Shown here: one piece after another, positions 12,501-28,098 of the stretch
How positions within the stretch are numbered: the stretch's first letter is position 1
Layout of the letters: each line of letters starts with the position of its first letter
Program-made: the position numbers and the translations under genes
NCBI GenBank assembly: GCA_012295275.1
Contig: CM022666.1
Location: 14,098,106-14,148,105 of the forward strand
Direction of reading: 5' to 3'
Source: Chrysomallon squamiferum
Taxonomy: Eukaryota > Mollusca > Gastropoda > Neomphalida > Peltospiridae
Length of the DNA: 50,000 nucleotides
Notes under the pieces: model-generated
Told to the model about the DNA's origin: nothing
Seen by the model: only the letters and a program-made list of their open reading frames with translations
Databases searched by the model: none

Positions 12501-15349
12501 TTGTTTAGTTTTTATTTGAAATGTGAAGAATCTTACTTTGTGCTGTGAAAGATATCTTCCTTGATTCCCTCCAAATTAGTAATGTAGAGAGCATTGGAAT
12601 CCTAAAATTGTTAAGTGATATAGTGAAAGTTTATTCAAAATCAAGTACGCAGAAAAACAAAAACAAAAAAATATATATAAAGTAAAAAGAAAAAATAATT
12701 AAAAAAATATAATAAAAAACATAAAACAAAGAATAATAATGATTATACTAAAAAAGAAAGGGAAAAAACAACCGAGTACAATATAGTAAATGAACATATA
12801 TCCAGCAACATCCTATAAATGTTTAGTTAAAAGTTCTCCTTTACATGTTTTACACTATTAGTTTAGACTTGTGAGTAATGTTTGTATGATTCTGTGTGTA
12901 CACACACACACACACACAGACAAACTCTCTGTATGGACCGATGAATGGTGACTGCTGATGGATGTTTCATCAAACATTATTGACATTTTTTTTTTAAATT
13001 AAGTTTAAACATCTACTTTTAACAATAATAATAAAAAAATTATACCAAATAATTTTCTTAATTGTAAACTTTGTTAAAATATAAGAACTTGGTGTGAAAA
13101 TAAAAAAAAATAAAAAATAAATATATATTTCAATTCTAAAGAATTTTTAGTCTTCAATTTTTTGTATATTCTTAGTAACTTAACAAATTTAACATTTGAG
13201 TGTAATTTAACATAAGCAGACCACATATTAAACTAAAGCTAAGACTGACACATACAGTGTGTACAGATACACACTCAAATCTATATTATACATACCTTGA
13301 GTTTTGACTTCTGAACACTGTAAATATGTACTGTGTTGACATCAGCTAAACTTGTCTTGTAAGATTCAAGTGTCTCTTCAGAAACCACAGCACATTTGTA
13401 CACCTGAGATTATTTTAAAAATAAAAATACTGACAGTCCATCCAGATTCTATAAAATACTATAAATTTTATATTTTATACTAATAAAATAATAATGCAGT
13501 AGTTGTATCTATTTATTTAGCAATTTCTGTAAAATACTATGTCAAAAAATCAGATTCCTATATAAAATATGTCTATTCTTAAGAGAATGGTGATTATTAT
13601 TAAAATAATTTTCCATTACTGTACATCAATTATTATACCAATACTCTATTTACAACAAAGATCACTTTAAACAAAATTAACAATATCAGATTTTTATCCA
13701 TTTACATTACTAAAATATTTTCTTATGAACAAAGTATTTTAAAATATAATTATTTCAGTATGATATTAGTAGTGATATTGTTGCTAAGTCATCTAGTAAG
13801 TATTTCAGTACAGAAAGAGAAATTTTAGAATATTCACCATTTCTCCACCTTTCCCTCCTGCAGTGGAGAACCAGCCACAAAATATGTAACTGAAATTTCA
13901 TTATCTTTTTTGTTTCTTTGCTGTTCACAAAATGCATACAGCATCCTTTATATAAAATAAAATAAAATAAAATAAAATAATAAATAGAATTAAAATAGAA
14001 ATAAAAATTATATTAAAAATGCTGAGGAAATCAATATTTGACAACGACTGCCACTAAACAGTTTGCATGAGTATAAAAATATACAACTATTTCATAAGAA
14101 ATATGCAGAAACTTTTAACAACCAGTGCTAATGCTATTAATAATAATAAGGATAAGAAGAATGATGTAACCAACATTCAGTATGGCCAATTTCTATCTTG
14201 TTTGGTAATTAACCTGAGAATTATTTTCAAATCTATATTTTGGGTAGAAATGGTTGCAATTACCTAGATGCATTTTCCAAAAGCAAGTTGTTACTAGAAT
14301 TACCTCCACATTATGTTTTATTACCATCAATCACTGACTCAGTTATAAAACTTGATATGTATGCCTGTTTATCCTATGTATATATTATAATTTATAGGTA
14401 ATGTTTATATACTATTAGACTATAACTGATGTCATTTAATTAGATAGAATTAAATTTACACACTTACTGTTTTGCAAGGTTAACATGTACTTTTAATGTA
14501 GTACTCAACCATTTGTAAGTTACCTGGAAAAAAGGAAAAAAACTAATGATTACAAAAAAAAGGAAAAAATAGACAGATATACTGTCATATTGGGATAATT
14601 ACTAATGTTGAGAAAGGTAAACTATTTTGACAACAAGCAGACAATTTTCAACCAGTGATAAAAAAAATTATACTACTTTAAACATCAGTAACAAAATCCA
14701 AATCATTAAGGTTAGTATAAATTTATAACAAAATATCAAGGATTTAATTTACTAGTCTGACGGGAGAAAACTTATAGGATTTTTTATTTCTTTAAGTTCA
14801 ATAATAATAATAATACATAAATAAAGAAATAACCATGATAGTTATTACTTTAATTTGTACATGAGCTTATTTCTGTATATTATATTTAACACAGTTACAT
14901 GCTCTGGAGTCTGGTCTCCAGGAGCTGAGGAGGTGTAAGTTATTAAATAAAATTACATTTGACAAACCTGAATCGCATATTAATTTGTTTAATTTCGAAT
15001 TTCTTGACATATTTATCATACTATATATACTATATATACTATCACTACCAGATATCTTATTTTGTGTACAACTACAGTCACTGTAAATGAATGAGTCTGG
15101 ATTTCGACCTTCCGTTTTAGTTTTTGTTCACACAAAATGAAACAAGTCGAAACGGGTGGGCTGCTGTCAAAACAACAGTTATGAGTTAAAAAGCAGACTC
15201 ATGACAGGCTACATTGAATTATCTCAGCTGAACTGTCAGTCTTTTCATTTTGATATCTGAGGCTTCTGTGAGACGAAATAACTTACAATTCTGTTTTCAT
15301 CATTGACAAATTCATCAAGATTTTCTAAATAAAGCTCATCTGCAGACAT
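5689..15349 (-). CDS. POLD3: DNA polymerase delta subunit 3 (p66/Cdc27 type)
   Basis: Thirteen coding exons on the - strand, in transcript order: 15349-15287, 14523-14468, 13945-13849, 13403-13296, 12601-12537, 11786-11690, 11121-10957, 10203-10072, 9460-9376, 8679-8605, 7736-7521, 6785-6667 and 5775-5689. They join in frame to 454 residues (human POLD3 is 466). The N-terminus (MSADELYLENLDEFV, then VTYKWLS and VHVNLAKQMLY) is the winged-helix region that binds the POLD2 subunit. The middle is charged and low-complexity, with KKRRRR and RKRRRVRR basic clusters and KTYQDEAGF followed by VTEKVWESDS, as in vertebrate POLD3. The tail is QASLTSFFRKK, a canonical PIP box (residues 444-451) that tethers polymerase delta to PCNA in lagging-strand synthesis; POLD3 is also a known polymerase zeta subunit. 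Exon 3 has a weak donor (AAG|GTGGAG) and a non-standard acceptor context (ATAAAG|G), but only this join keeps frame and homology. POLD3 is divergent from LCMT1. Confidence 0.95.
5941..6026. repeat. (AAAT)n low-complexity tract in a POLD3 intron
   Basis: AAAT/AAATA units with few interruptions, in the last POLD3 intron (5776-6666). The same intron holds a degenerate ACT-rich stretch from about 6170 to 6420. Confidence 0.85.
9487..9526. repeat. (ATA)n microsatellite close to the POLD3 exon 9 acceptor
   Basis: About 13 ATA units starting about 25 bp upstream (in transcript sense) of exon 9, which begins at 9460. Confidence 0.9.
13950..13982 (-). repeat. (TTTTA)n tract at the POLD3 exon 3 acceptor
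   Basis: Pentanucleotide ATAAA/TTTTA units immediately precede exon 3 (first base 13945 on -). They act as its polypyrimidine-like tract; the acceptor itself reads ATATAAAG|G. Confidence 0.75.
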
Positions 15350-15360
15350 CGTTCTTTTCG

Positions 15361-15368
15361 TTTCCCGC
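15361..15368 (+). promoter_or_regulatory. E2F-type site at the POLD3 start
   Basis: TTTCCCGC matches the E2F consensus TTTSSCGC and lies 11 bp upstream of the POLD3 ATG. E2F control fits a replication-fork gene expressed in S phase. One short match cannot prove use. Confidence 0.45.
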
Positions 15369-15869
15369 TATTTACGTTTTGTGAATCCCTCCTCCAATTA
15401 CTTCGGAGGACCAAGTTTGAAACCAGTCTTAATTTTAGTACTTTAGAACAAAACTTTGAAGAAGGGAAATCCTGCGATTTCATTAATTGCATACACGAAC
15501 AAACATAAAAGTATCCACTTCCATGCAAACTAACAAAACTATAGATACTTAAAGAAACTACATACTCAGAAGCGTAATGTTTCTTACGTACTGGATTTGT
15601 TCAAAACGCCGAATCAGTGAACGAAGGCAATTTAATATCTCAGTTTAATATCTTTCGTACCGTATGTTAAATGATATTGAAATAACCTTAAAATTCTCAC
15701 TGCTTAAAATCTAAATCACACAATTTTGGTACGAAGAACTCAAGAAGTACATTTCGAAAGTGAAAATAATTTTCAAAACTTCAGTGCTTGGAAGACAGAT
15801 AAATAGATATATAAATAAACAGCTAATCATACAGTCTGACACACACTCATCCACGATCTATGACATACA

Positions 15870-15945
15870 CTTACTCACACACACACACACATACACACAC
15901 AAAAACGCACGCACACACACACGCACATACACACTCACACACAAC
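15870..15945. repeat. (CA)n-rich tract with CG interruptions
   Basis: Mostly ACAC with ACGC and ACATAC interruptions, in the region between POLD3 and LCMT1. Confidence 0.85.
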
Positions 15946-15975
15946 AACCGTTCAAACGAAAAGAAAGTGTTCACT

Positions 15976-15986
15976 ACTTCCGGAAG
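15976..15986 (+). promoter_or_regulatory. ETS-type palindrome upstream of LCMT1
   Basis: ACTTCCGGAAG contains back-to-back CCGGAAG cores, typical of housekeeping and bidirectional promoters. It is 131 bp upstream of the LCMT1 start. Confidence 0.45.
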
Positions 15987-16116
15987 GAAATTACTCCAAA
16001 GAAAACAACATGACTGTCAATGTCGTTCGTTTATTTAACGCTTCTGGATTTATTAAAAAAATTAGATGTTGTAAATTGTAGTAACTAACATTTATTTTTA
16101 ACCAATTTGAAACAGC

Positions 16117-20200
<4,084 letters not shown>

Positions 20201-20315
20201 CAAACACTGTCTCAAAACCACACCCCAAAGTTTTACGTTCACTTGTTGATATTGATACATTTATTATATTTACACGTTGTTGCTTTATATGTCACTTGTA
20301 ACCACCTTTACTAAT

Positions 20316-20321
20316 AATAAA
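20316..20321 (+). terminator. Polyadenylation signal of LCMT1
   Basis: AATAAA, the first after the stop (20200) and 115 bp beyond it, which is a normal spacing for a short 3' UTR. Confidence 0.6.
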
Positions 20322-21549
20322 CTTTTAGATGCTGATATATTACCATTTCAATTTCTGTTTTTTGTTTTCCACTTTGAATAAATAGGGGAAAATCTCAAAG
20401 AGAGAATAAATATATTTTTCTCAGTGTTTTGTTACTAATAATAAAATAATAGGCATTTAGAAGCTAAAATATTCAGTATTTATTTATTTATATATTTTCT
20501 TAATTTTTTTCTTTATATTGTTAATATTTTTTTATCTTACTTTGTATAAATAAAAGGAGTCTGAAAAACAAAATTAAGGTATTTCCTCATTCTTTAAGAA
20601 TTTATTTTGCATGTGTTTGTGAAATAAAATCATTAAAAAAAGTAAGTGAGAAATTGTCAGAATTTGTGAATCTTATTATTATATATATTTTTTTAAAGTT
20701 TTATTTTCATACTTTGTTAATAACAAAAGCTGATGTTAAATTTTTTTATAAAATAAATACCTTGACATGTTCAGCATATATTTATGCTCAGTTTTACTTC
20801 ATCAAATTATACTTCTGATAGATTTTGAAATATGTTAGTTTCTTTTAGTTTCTGTACAAATTTAAGTATTAGGTATAAATAGAATATTTAACATCAACAC
20901 TTCTCTGATAATGACCCAAACAGAAAATCTAGATAATATTTTTTGGTTTATTTTTATGTGACTTGCTTTGTAGATTACTGATGGCCATTGTTTGCTAATA
21001 ATAAAGTCTAACAGTAATGATATTACAAGTAAATAGAGGTTGTCATTTATCATTCTTCTTGTAATAATTATGATAATAGCTCACTAACAATAGCAATAAT
21101 AATACAAAAATATTATTTATAATTATCATCATCATCATCTTCATCATCATTATTATTATTATTATAACAAAATAAAATTAATTTTAAAAATACAAAAAAA
21201 AAAAATGCCTCTAAAAAATAGATTTACATGTTTCTACTACTTCAAAAGAACCCAATGTTTTATTGCAGGCATGACAGCACACAGATATGCAAACACACAC
21301 ACGTATACAAACAGCCCTCAAATGTTTTACAGAGTTTGAAAGTAGTAAAGAATATAAGATGTTAATTACTATTAACAAATTTGTGTGTAAGGTTCAGCTA
21401 AGTATAAGCTGGACAAGAAAAAAGACCTGAGAACGAAACAAATTTTGAAGAATCACAAAGTGAACAAAGAACTGGAATTTTTAACAATTATTAACATGAC
21501 TTTGTGTGTTAGATTCAGGCATGTATGTTTTGAATAAACCAAAGATCTT

Positions 21550-21584
21550 TGATAAACCACCACCATCATCATCATCATTATTAC

Positions 21585-21622
<38 letters not shown>

Positions 21623-21785
21623 GTTATTACAATCATAATTATTAATATTACTGTTATTATTGTTATTACTATTACAATTACAACTATCATTATTATGATT
21701 ACTATTACTATTATTACTATCATTAATATTATTACTATTACTCTTATTATGATGATTATTATTTTTATTATTATCCTCATCATTA
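21550..21785. repeat. Compound ATT/ATC/ACT trinucleotide repeat
   Basis: Long degenerate trinucleotide stretch starting with CATCATCAT and a perfect ATT block near 21593-21621, then imperfect ATT/ACT units. Open frames across it on both strands are poly-Ile/Asn artefacts. Confidence 0.9.
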
Positions 21786-22878
21786 TCAAAGAAGAAAACT
21801 GTGAGATTAAATGATGTATCTATCAAAGTTGTTGCTGTGGATTTATAAGTTTATACTTTTGATGTGATTTTTATTTTGAATATTCTTTGCCAGTTACTAA
21901 GTAACATTTTGTTTATCTTGCACTCACTGTTTACCACATTTTCAACGCTTTATTTTAACTGTAAATTACATAAATACAGTATAAAAAAGTGTGTTTATTT
22001 GTTACATGCCTTGCAAGTTTATTTTAGGAAATAAAGAGTTATCTGCCTTTGTTTTTGTGAGTCAGACATTTTGTTTATAAGTTTTAAATCTGTTATTTGT
22101 TGATTCTATGTCTTACAGTGTAATTTCCAGTATATACACAACAGCCAATGAAACTGCAAATTAAAAAAAAAAAAGTATTTTTTATTTTTATTTATTTAAT
22201 TTTCAAAACTTTATTTATTTTTTTGTTGTTGTACATTTTGTTTATTATTAATAAAATCTGGATGACAACAACAAATTAAAAATAAATAAAAAATAAATAA
22301 ATAAATAAATAAATAATTGTAATAATAATAATACAATATTAAAAACAAAACAAAAAAACAACAAAACAACATCTTCCTATAACTGAAAAATACTTTAACT
22401 CTGGGTATCAGGTTATGACTACAAGAACTGACAGATATGTAGACATCCATATATATATAAATATAATGCACAATTGATGTTTACATAATTCTTCATTTTA
22501 GTCTGAAAAGAGAAAAGTATGTTGAAATGTTCATTTTGCTATTACTTATTTTTTAATGTGTAATAATGTGTTTGTTATTTGACATTTTTTTGTTGATTAC
22601 TAATAGTCATTTTAAATGAAGACAAAATTAAATTTTCTACCTAATAAAATAAATGAAAGGAAAGGTTTCTTATTTTGCCAGTACTGGCTTCTGATTATGT
22701 TTTCATATTACCATTATTATTATTATTATTATTATTTTTCTAATTGAAGTTAATATTAATTTTATAAACTTTAGTTATAAAAAATTGTTGGAAAACAGAC
22801 AACTAAAATGACATTACGAACCAGCCATTTTAAAATTCTGTTTTAATTCTCTGATCGTTTTTCTTGTTTGCAGTTAAT

Positions 22879-22879
22879 A

Positions 22880-22933
<54 letters not shown>
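22879..22933. repeat. (ATA)n microsatellite
   Basis: About 18 perfect units. Confidence 0.95.
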
Positions 22934-23889
22934 TTCGTTTCATGGAAGAAACAACATAATGAACTTACACGACTGACACAAATAAATACAAAACCTACCC
23001 TCCCCTCCACCCCGAAAAAAAAAAAAAGATTCACACCAAATAATGGTGGAATAAATAGATATAATATACGAGCGCGCGAACACATACAGACAAGCATATG
23101 CACATATTCACAGTTTTCTTTTGACACGACCCCTAACTTAATCTGCGCATAATCGCAGCTTTATTACCTATTGTCACAACAAAAAAATCCTATTTACAGT
23201 TATTTCCCTTGTCGTTAATGACAATAATAAGGAAGAGAAAATACAAATGTATGCGTGGTTTCTGTTAAACCTAAATTATTAAAATGTTTTTGTCTTTTAT
23301 GGATCTTTTATAAACACTGACCATAACAAGGAAATAATTTATTAAATAATAATATAAACTGGATTCTAGTAAGACGAAAGATACGGATCAATAAACACAA
23401 TGTGACATATAATTTGAGAACGACAGCAAACGTAAGTATATTTCGATGAATTAAAATTACATACGAAAACTATATAAATATATGTAATTAAACCAGTTAC
23501 ATTTATCTGAAAATATTATTTCTTTAACTATATAAAGTGGCTGCAAAAATTGATTGCTTAAATGTCAACATTTTTATATTTATTTTTATAATAATTAATC
23601 GAAGATGGTAACAATACTAATTGTGTCAACGCTTTAATCAATATTAGCAGGAAATTCATTATTATTATTAAGGATTCGGATGCTTCATTCGGCTCCACCA
23701 TCCTTTTCGTAATTAATTACCGCATTCACAGTTTGAAGATTTTCTCATTTCAAAGTACCAATTTTTTGCTAATGGAGACATAGTAAGGCAAAGACACCAT
23801 ACCGTAATATTCGTGTAGTGTCAATGTAAAATACACTTAATCTATAAGAGATTAACTGCTACATATATCTTTTTTAACATGTTTAACAA

Positions 23890-23913
23890 TCATTATTATC
23901 ATTATTATCATCA

Positions 23914-23966
<53 letters not shown>

Positions 23967-23967
23967 G
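23890..23967. repeat. (ATT)n microsatellite
   Basis: ATT/ATC units becoming perfect ATT from about 23916. Confidence 0.95.
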
Positions 23968-24701
23968 TTATTATTAGTTAATGTTGTTGTTGTCGCATTG
24001 TCTTTGTTGCTGTTGATTAAATATGTCAGTTTTTCTTTTCTCTCGTAAGACAATCATCTTTCAATATTTAATCATTTCAAAGTCAGCTGACGTAAAATTT
24101 AACACCATTCTTATAACTGAACTTCGAAATTCTACTGACAATGTTTATAATCATAAATTATTCAAAGACATGTAAAAATTCATTCCGTTATTCATATATA
24201 TATATATATGTATGTATATATGACAACAAAATCAATAATATGATGTATGAACGAATTGTAATCTGTTCTGAAGTGTAACGTGATTATACCACTCTTTGGT
24301 AATCTGGATTATTGTTTATGATTTATGCTAGTATGAACATCTGTATATAATAATCTGTATTGGCACAAATAACAAAATTTATTAAGCTGCATAGGACTGG
24401 TAAAATCGTGGCATTGTATGTAAGTAAGAACGTTTTCTGTATAAAATGAATATGGTTTGGGCTGGCATTTTGCAAATGGGTAGTTACAGGTATCGATGTA
24501 TGTATGTGTGTGTGTCTGTTGTTTCCGTGTGTGTTTCTGTGTGTTGTTTGTCATTGTGTGTGTTTGTCTGTGCGCAAGGTTGTGTGTATAAATTAAATGT
24601 ATATATGCATATATCTGTGTGTGCGCGTGAGTGTGAGCATTTGTGTGTGTTTGTTACAGATCTAACATTTTGACTGTCAAATATGTTTGTGGTTTGTGTA
24701 T

Positions 24702-24815
<114 letters not shown>

Positions 24816-24880
24816 ATAAAGGTATGTTGGGTGCAGTGCAGTTATCATATATTTACCCATCCATCTCTGTCTATTTATCT

Positions 24881-25056
24881 GTCTATCTATCTATCTATCT
24901 AAATAGGGAAAACGAATCTATAATATATTAGAACCTGTTGAGTAAAATCATATAGCATAACTATGTTGTGAGACCACTTATTCTGTTTTTCACACTGCAG
25001 TTGCTAAAGGCAACGCACAGAACACAGTGACAATAATACCCTTGTTGACCATATTG
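24881..25056 (+). repeat. Interspersed repeat, left copy (inverted partner at 27871-27993)
   Basis: It starts in a CTAT/GTCTATCTAT tract after the AG repeat and contains GAACCTGTTGAGTA. It then has a 51-nt core (24965-25015) identical to the reverse complement of 27895-27945, and ends near GACCATATTG. Inside the core, GTTGC-TAAAG-GCAAC can form a small hairpin. The family is not recognised. Confidence 0.85.
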
Positions 25057-25511
25057 ATTTTCTGTGACGTTATAAATAAACACCTTTTGTGAAATGTAAA
25101 TAACTATACTATAGCAAAGAAGAAAAAAAAAAAAAATTCCATATATATTGCTTCCAGTTAATTCGTATTTATTAATCATCTTAAACCAGGAAGGATATTT
25201 TTAGTTACAGAAGAACGGGAAATAAGCAACTGTGAAATATTATTATTTGTAATTTCACTGTGTCTTTCGATATACAAACAACAAAGAAGGTCGAGGGTAA
25301 CCTGAATGAAAGTTTGTTTACTGTGAATAATTAAATCATTTTATTACCATGGCAGTTGTATGACAAAATATAATTTTTATATAAATGAAAGATGAGAGAG
25401 AAAACTTCAGTTTCTTAATTGGTTACTCATTTCAGTCGTGATAGTCTGCAGACATTTCGATGTTTTCACTAAACAGTCTAGTAAAGTAGTGATGTAATGA
25501 TTCGTAAATCA

Positions 25512-25519
25512 TGACGTCA
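25512..25519 (+). promoter_or_regulatory. CRE-type palindrome upstream of the tetraspanin
   Basis: TGACGTCA about 700 bp upstream of the tetraspanin ATG. A GGCGGCCATTTT (25657-25668), a partial YY1-type match, lies nearby. A promoter role is speculative. Confidence 0.3.
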
Positions 25520-25699
25520 TGCGGGACATCTCGGTCATCTTGAGGGATTATACATTTAACAATTTACTGAATTTTACAGGTAGTGTTCGTAATTATCCTG
25601 GTTACAAATCGCTGACGGCAGCAGTTATTAATCGAATTCAGCCATTTTGTGAAACTGGCGGCCATTTTTGTTTACGTCATATTTAGGCCCTCCCTGGGT

Positions 25700-25703
<4 letters not shown>

Positions 25704-25745
<42 letters not shown>
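25704..25745. repeat. (ATT)n microsatellite
   Basis: About 14 ATT units, followed at 25816-25853 by GTAGCAGTAGTTG-type triplets. Confidence 0.9.
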
Positions 25746-25746
<1 letters not shown>

Positions 25747-26218
25747 TGTTACTCCCAATACATTATGCTACAGAAAACAACTGTTAATATGTTACCTTTT
25801 ATTTTTAGAGCATGTAGTAGCAGTAGTTGTAGTAGCAGTAGTAGTAGTAGTAATGGCAGTTGTAGTCACAGCAGCAACGATATTAACATTGCACTAAGAT
25901 ATCCGAAAGTTCTGGTAAACAGATTTTATATTTGTGCATTGTAAAAACTAAACAAGTTTTGTGATACTATAACCTGAAAGGCGAAAGCTTTCTCGAAATA
26001 ATAAAATAATTATTAGGCCGTTCGCTTGTACCACGCAGAAACACACAGAGACAACTTTCTTTATCTTCTTAACAGAAGACCTCCACTTTGCGATATTCAG
26101 AACATAATTAAAACCTCTGAAAGTTTTTTTTCAAATGTTATCTGTTTGATGTTTCAGAATGTATATCGTCGAAACCCTCGTCTGCTGATCTGCTGTGCAG
26201 TCAACTACAACTACGACA

Positions 26219-27202
26219 ATGAGGCGATGTCTGAGAGTGCCCCACATAGAGGAACCCAGAACTCGACTGAAAGTCGTTCGTTACTTCACCGTCGTGTTTC
26301 TTCTCCTGTACTGTTTTCTTGGTCTGGTCACCATCATCCTGACAGGCTGGCTGGCCGTAAAGAGGATCTATTCTTGCCATTTTATGTCGGAGTATTTTTC
26401 GTCTGTGTACCTTCTCATGGCGGGATCGATGTTCCTGATAATAACCTCGTCGCACATACTGCTGGATCTGTATCTGAGGAACCGCCAGAGGAACAACAGT
26501 CTGTTCTTGATTATTTTCAGCGTGGCGTTGTTCCTGGAAATCGTCGCTCCGATAATCGCCACCGTCCACACCTACGTCGTATCGAAGGAAACGTTTCGCA
26601 GCGATATGATCGAGACGTTCCGATATTATCGAGGAAACGATGATCGGATCGAGTGCATCGATAGTATTCAGCGATATTATCGATGTTGTGGGGCGGTTAA
26701 TTTTACGGATCTGCTGCCCCAGAATTTCACCGATCTTGCCGGGACGTTCGGTTTGATGCCTAAGAGCTGCGCGTGTAATGAGGAAAATGAAGGTCAAGGC
26801 TGCATGACGTCAGACCAGGACTCCACTGGACGTGTTTTCAAAGCAACGTGTTACGAGAAAGTACTGAGCGACATCGAGCAAAGTCTAGTGGTAGTGCGAA
26901 TTATCTCCCCTATGCTGGCGTTGGTGCAAACGCTTCTGCTTATTGTCGTTTCGTACATCATTTACAAACTGCAGCGTGCCAGCGTCATCGGCGTTTACGT
27001 CGTTCACGGCAAGACGCAGCTCGAACGTTACAAAGAGAATGTTGCCACAGTAACGCAGTCTCACAATGTTTGTGTAAACACAGCTGGGCAGAATCAGTCT
27101 GCTAACTCAAGGACAGATAACCCTGTATTTCCAACGGGAACGACGCGCAGCCATACTGAACGTGTGAATGAACAAGAACACGGAACATACCAGACCTTTT
27201 GA
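26219..27202 (+). CDS. Tetraspanin, coding sequence in one exon
   Basis: Uninterrupted 327-residue frame, ATG at 26219 (ACA before it) to TGA at 27202. An in-frame TGA at 26186 rules out an upstream ATG in this exon. It has four membrane segments (about 19-47, 61-86, 94-121 and 224-249), a short first extracellular loop, and a large second loop with the tetraspanin signature Cys-Cys-Gly (156-158). Further loop cysteines are at 146, 184, 186, 195 and 211, and there are two N-glycosylation sequons (N161-F-T, N169-F-T). Tetraspanins organise membrane-protein microdomains; the partner is unknown. The cytoplasmic tail of about 77 residues is much longer than usual. A good acceptor (polypyrimidine then GTTTCAG, ending 26157) suggests a non-coding 5' exon further left. 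GC content is clearly above the surroundings. The closest subfamily cannot be assigned by eye. Confidence 0.92.
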   Translation: MRRCLRVPHIEEPRTRLKVVRYFTVVFLLLYCFLGLVTIILTGWLAVKRIYSCHFMSEYFSSVYLLMAGSMFLIITSSHILLDLYLRNRQRNNSLFLIIFSVALFLEIVAPIIATVHTYVVSKETFRSDMIETFRYYRGNDDRIECIDSIQRYYRCCGAVNFTDLLPQNFTDLAGTFGLMPKSCACNEENEGQGCMTSDQDSTGRVFKATCYEKVLSDIEQSLVVVRIISPMLALVQTLLLIVVSYIIYKLQRASVIGVYVVHGKTQLERYKENVATVTQSHNVCVNTAGQNQSANSRTDNPVFPTGTTRSHTERVNEQEHGTYQTF

Positions 27203-27261
27203 ACCTTCATGCAAATTTCCAGATTCCTCTTTTAATTAGAATTCTTGTTTCATTTTTCCTT

Positions 27262-27303
<42 letters not shown>

Positions 27304-27870
27304 ATTTTTTTTTTTTGGACCAGTTTCCTGTTAGAAGTTTAGATCTTAGATGCTGCTGAAGAATAACATATGGCTTTACTCCGGTACAAGTACTGTTTTA
27401 TACGAATTATATACAATTATATATAAACCTGCTTATTATTCAATTTATTTTTGAAACAAATTTAATCATCTTTATTTTTAGAGGTATTTTTATATAATTA
27501 GTTCATATGCTCCATACGCGTAAGTAAGATCTTTATCTATATTTCCTCCTCAAGAAACGTTAATGTTTTCGTTATCAGTGATAGATATATTTTTATTTAT
27601 TTATTAATTTATTTATTTATTATTATTTTTTTTTAATCGTGTTTGTGATTAAATTAACGAACCAGTGCTTGATGGATTTTTCTCGCTTTCATTTTGATCG
27701 ATTTATCTTTTATGAGATTTATCTTATACACATGGATTGTTGTATGCATACTACGCTTTCTTCTGTTTCAGTATTTGTAGAGTCTTTTTTTTTTATGGAT
27801 CTTGAAATAATCACGTTTTTATCGGGAAAAAAAAATGTTTCATGATTGTCTCGTTTTCTATATCCACTGC

Positions 27871-27993
27871 CAATATGGTCCCACTGTGTTCTGTCGTTGC
27901 CTTTAGCAACTGCAGTGTGAAAAACAGAATAAGTGGTCTCACAACACTACTCAACAGGTTCTAGATTCGTTTTCGTATTTAGATAGATAGACA
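27871..27993 (-). repeat. Interspersed repeat, right copy (inverted partner of 24881-25056)
   Basis: On the - strand it reads as the left copy: GTCTATCTATCTAAATA, AAAACGAATCTA, GAACCTGTTGAGTA, the 51-nt identical core (27895-27945), then ACAGAACACAGTG and GACCATATTG. It is shorter than the left copy by a few internal deletions. The associated CT tract lies on the same relative side. Confidence 0.85.

Positions 27994-28098
<105 letters not shown>

Larger units (their letters stand above)
15350..16116. promoter_or_regulatory. Bidirectional promoter region of POLD3 and LCMT1
   Basis: The two start codons point away from each other, 768 bp apart. The region holds TTTCCCGC (15361-15368, E2F-like) close to the POLD3 start and ACTTCCGGAAG (15976-15986, ETS-like palindrome) on the LCMT1 side, plus a CA/CG-rich repeat at 15870-15945. 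No TATA box stands out. A short upstream frame (ATG at 16010, TAG at 16079-16081, 23 codons) precedes LCMT1; whether it is transcribed is unknown. Confidence 0.6.

Noticed and set aside
21481-21826. Poly-Ile, poly-Asn and poly-Leu frames over ATT/AAT tracts
   Set aside because: Trinucleotide repeat artefacts; the same stretch is open in several frames on both strands.
26026-26643. 205-residue + frame overlapping the tetraspanin
   Set aside because: Out-of-frame shadow, no membrane segments or motif; the start lies in non-coding DNA.
26201-26797. 198-residue open frame antisense to the tetraspanin
   Set aside because: It is the shadow of a GC-richer coding region. It has no domain, and the sense strand has a clear family signature.
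27267-27297. T-run after the tetraspanin read as a retrogene poly(A) tail
   Set aside because: It is poly(T) on the coding strand, the wrong orientation for a tail of a sense retrocopy.
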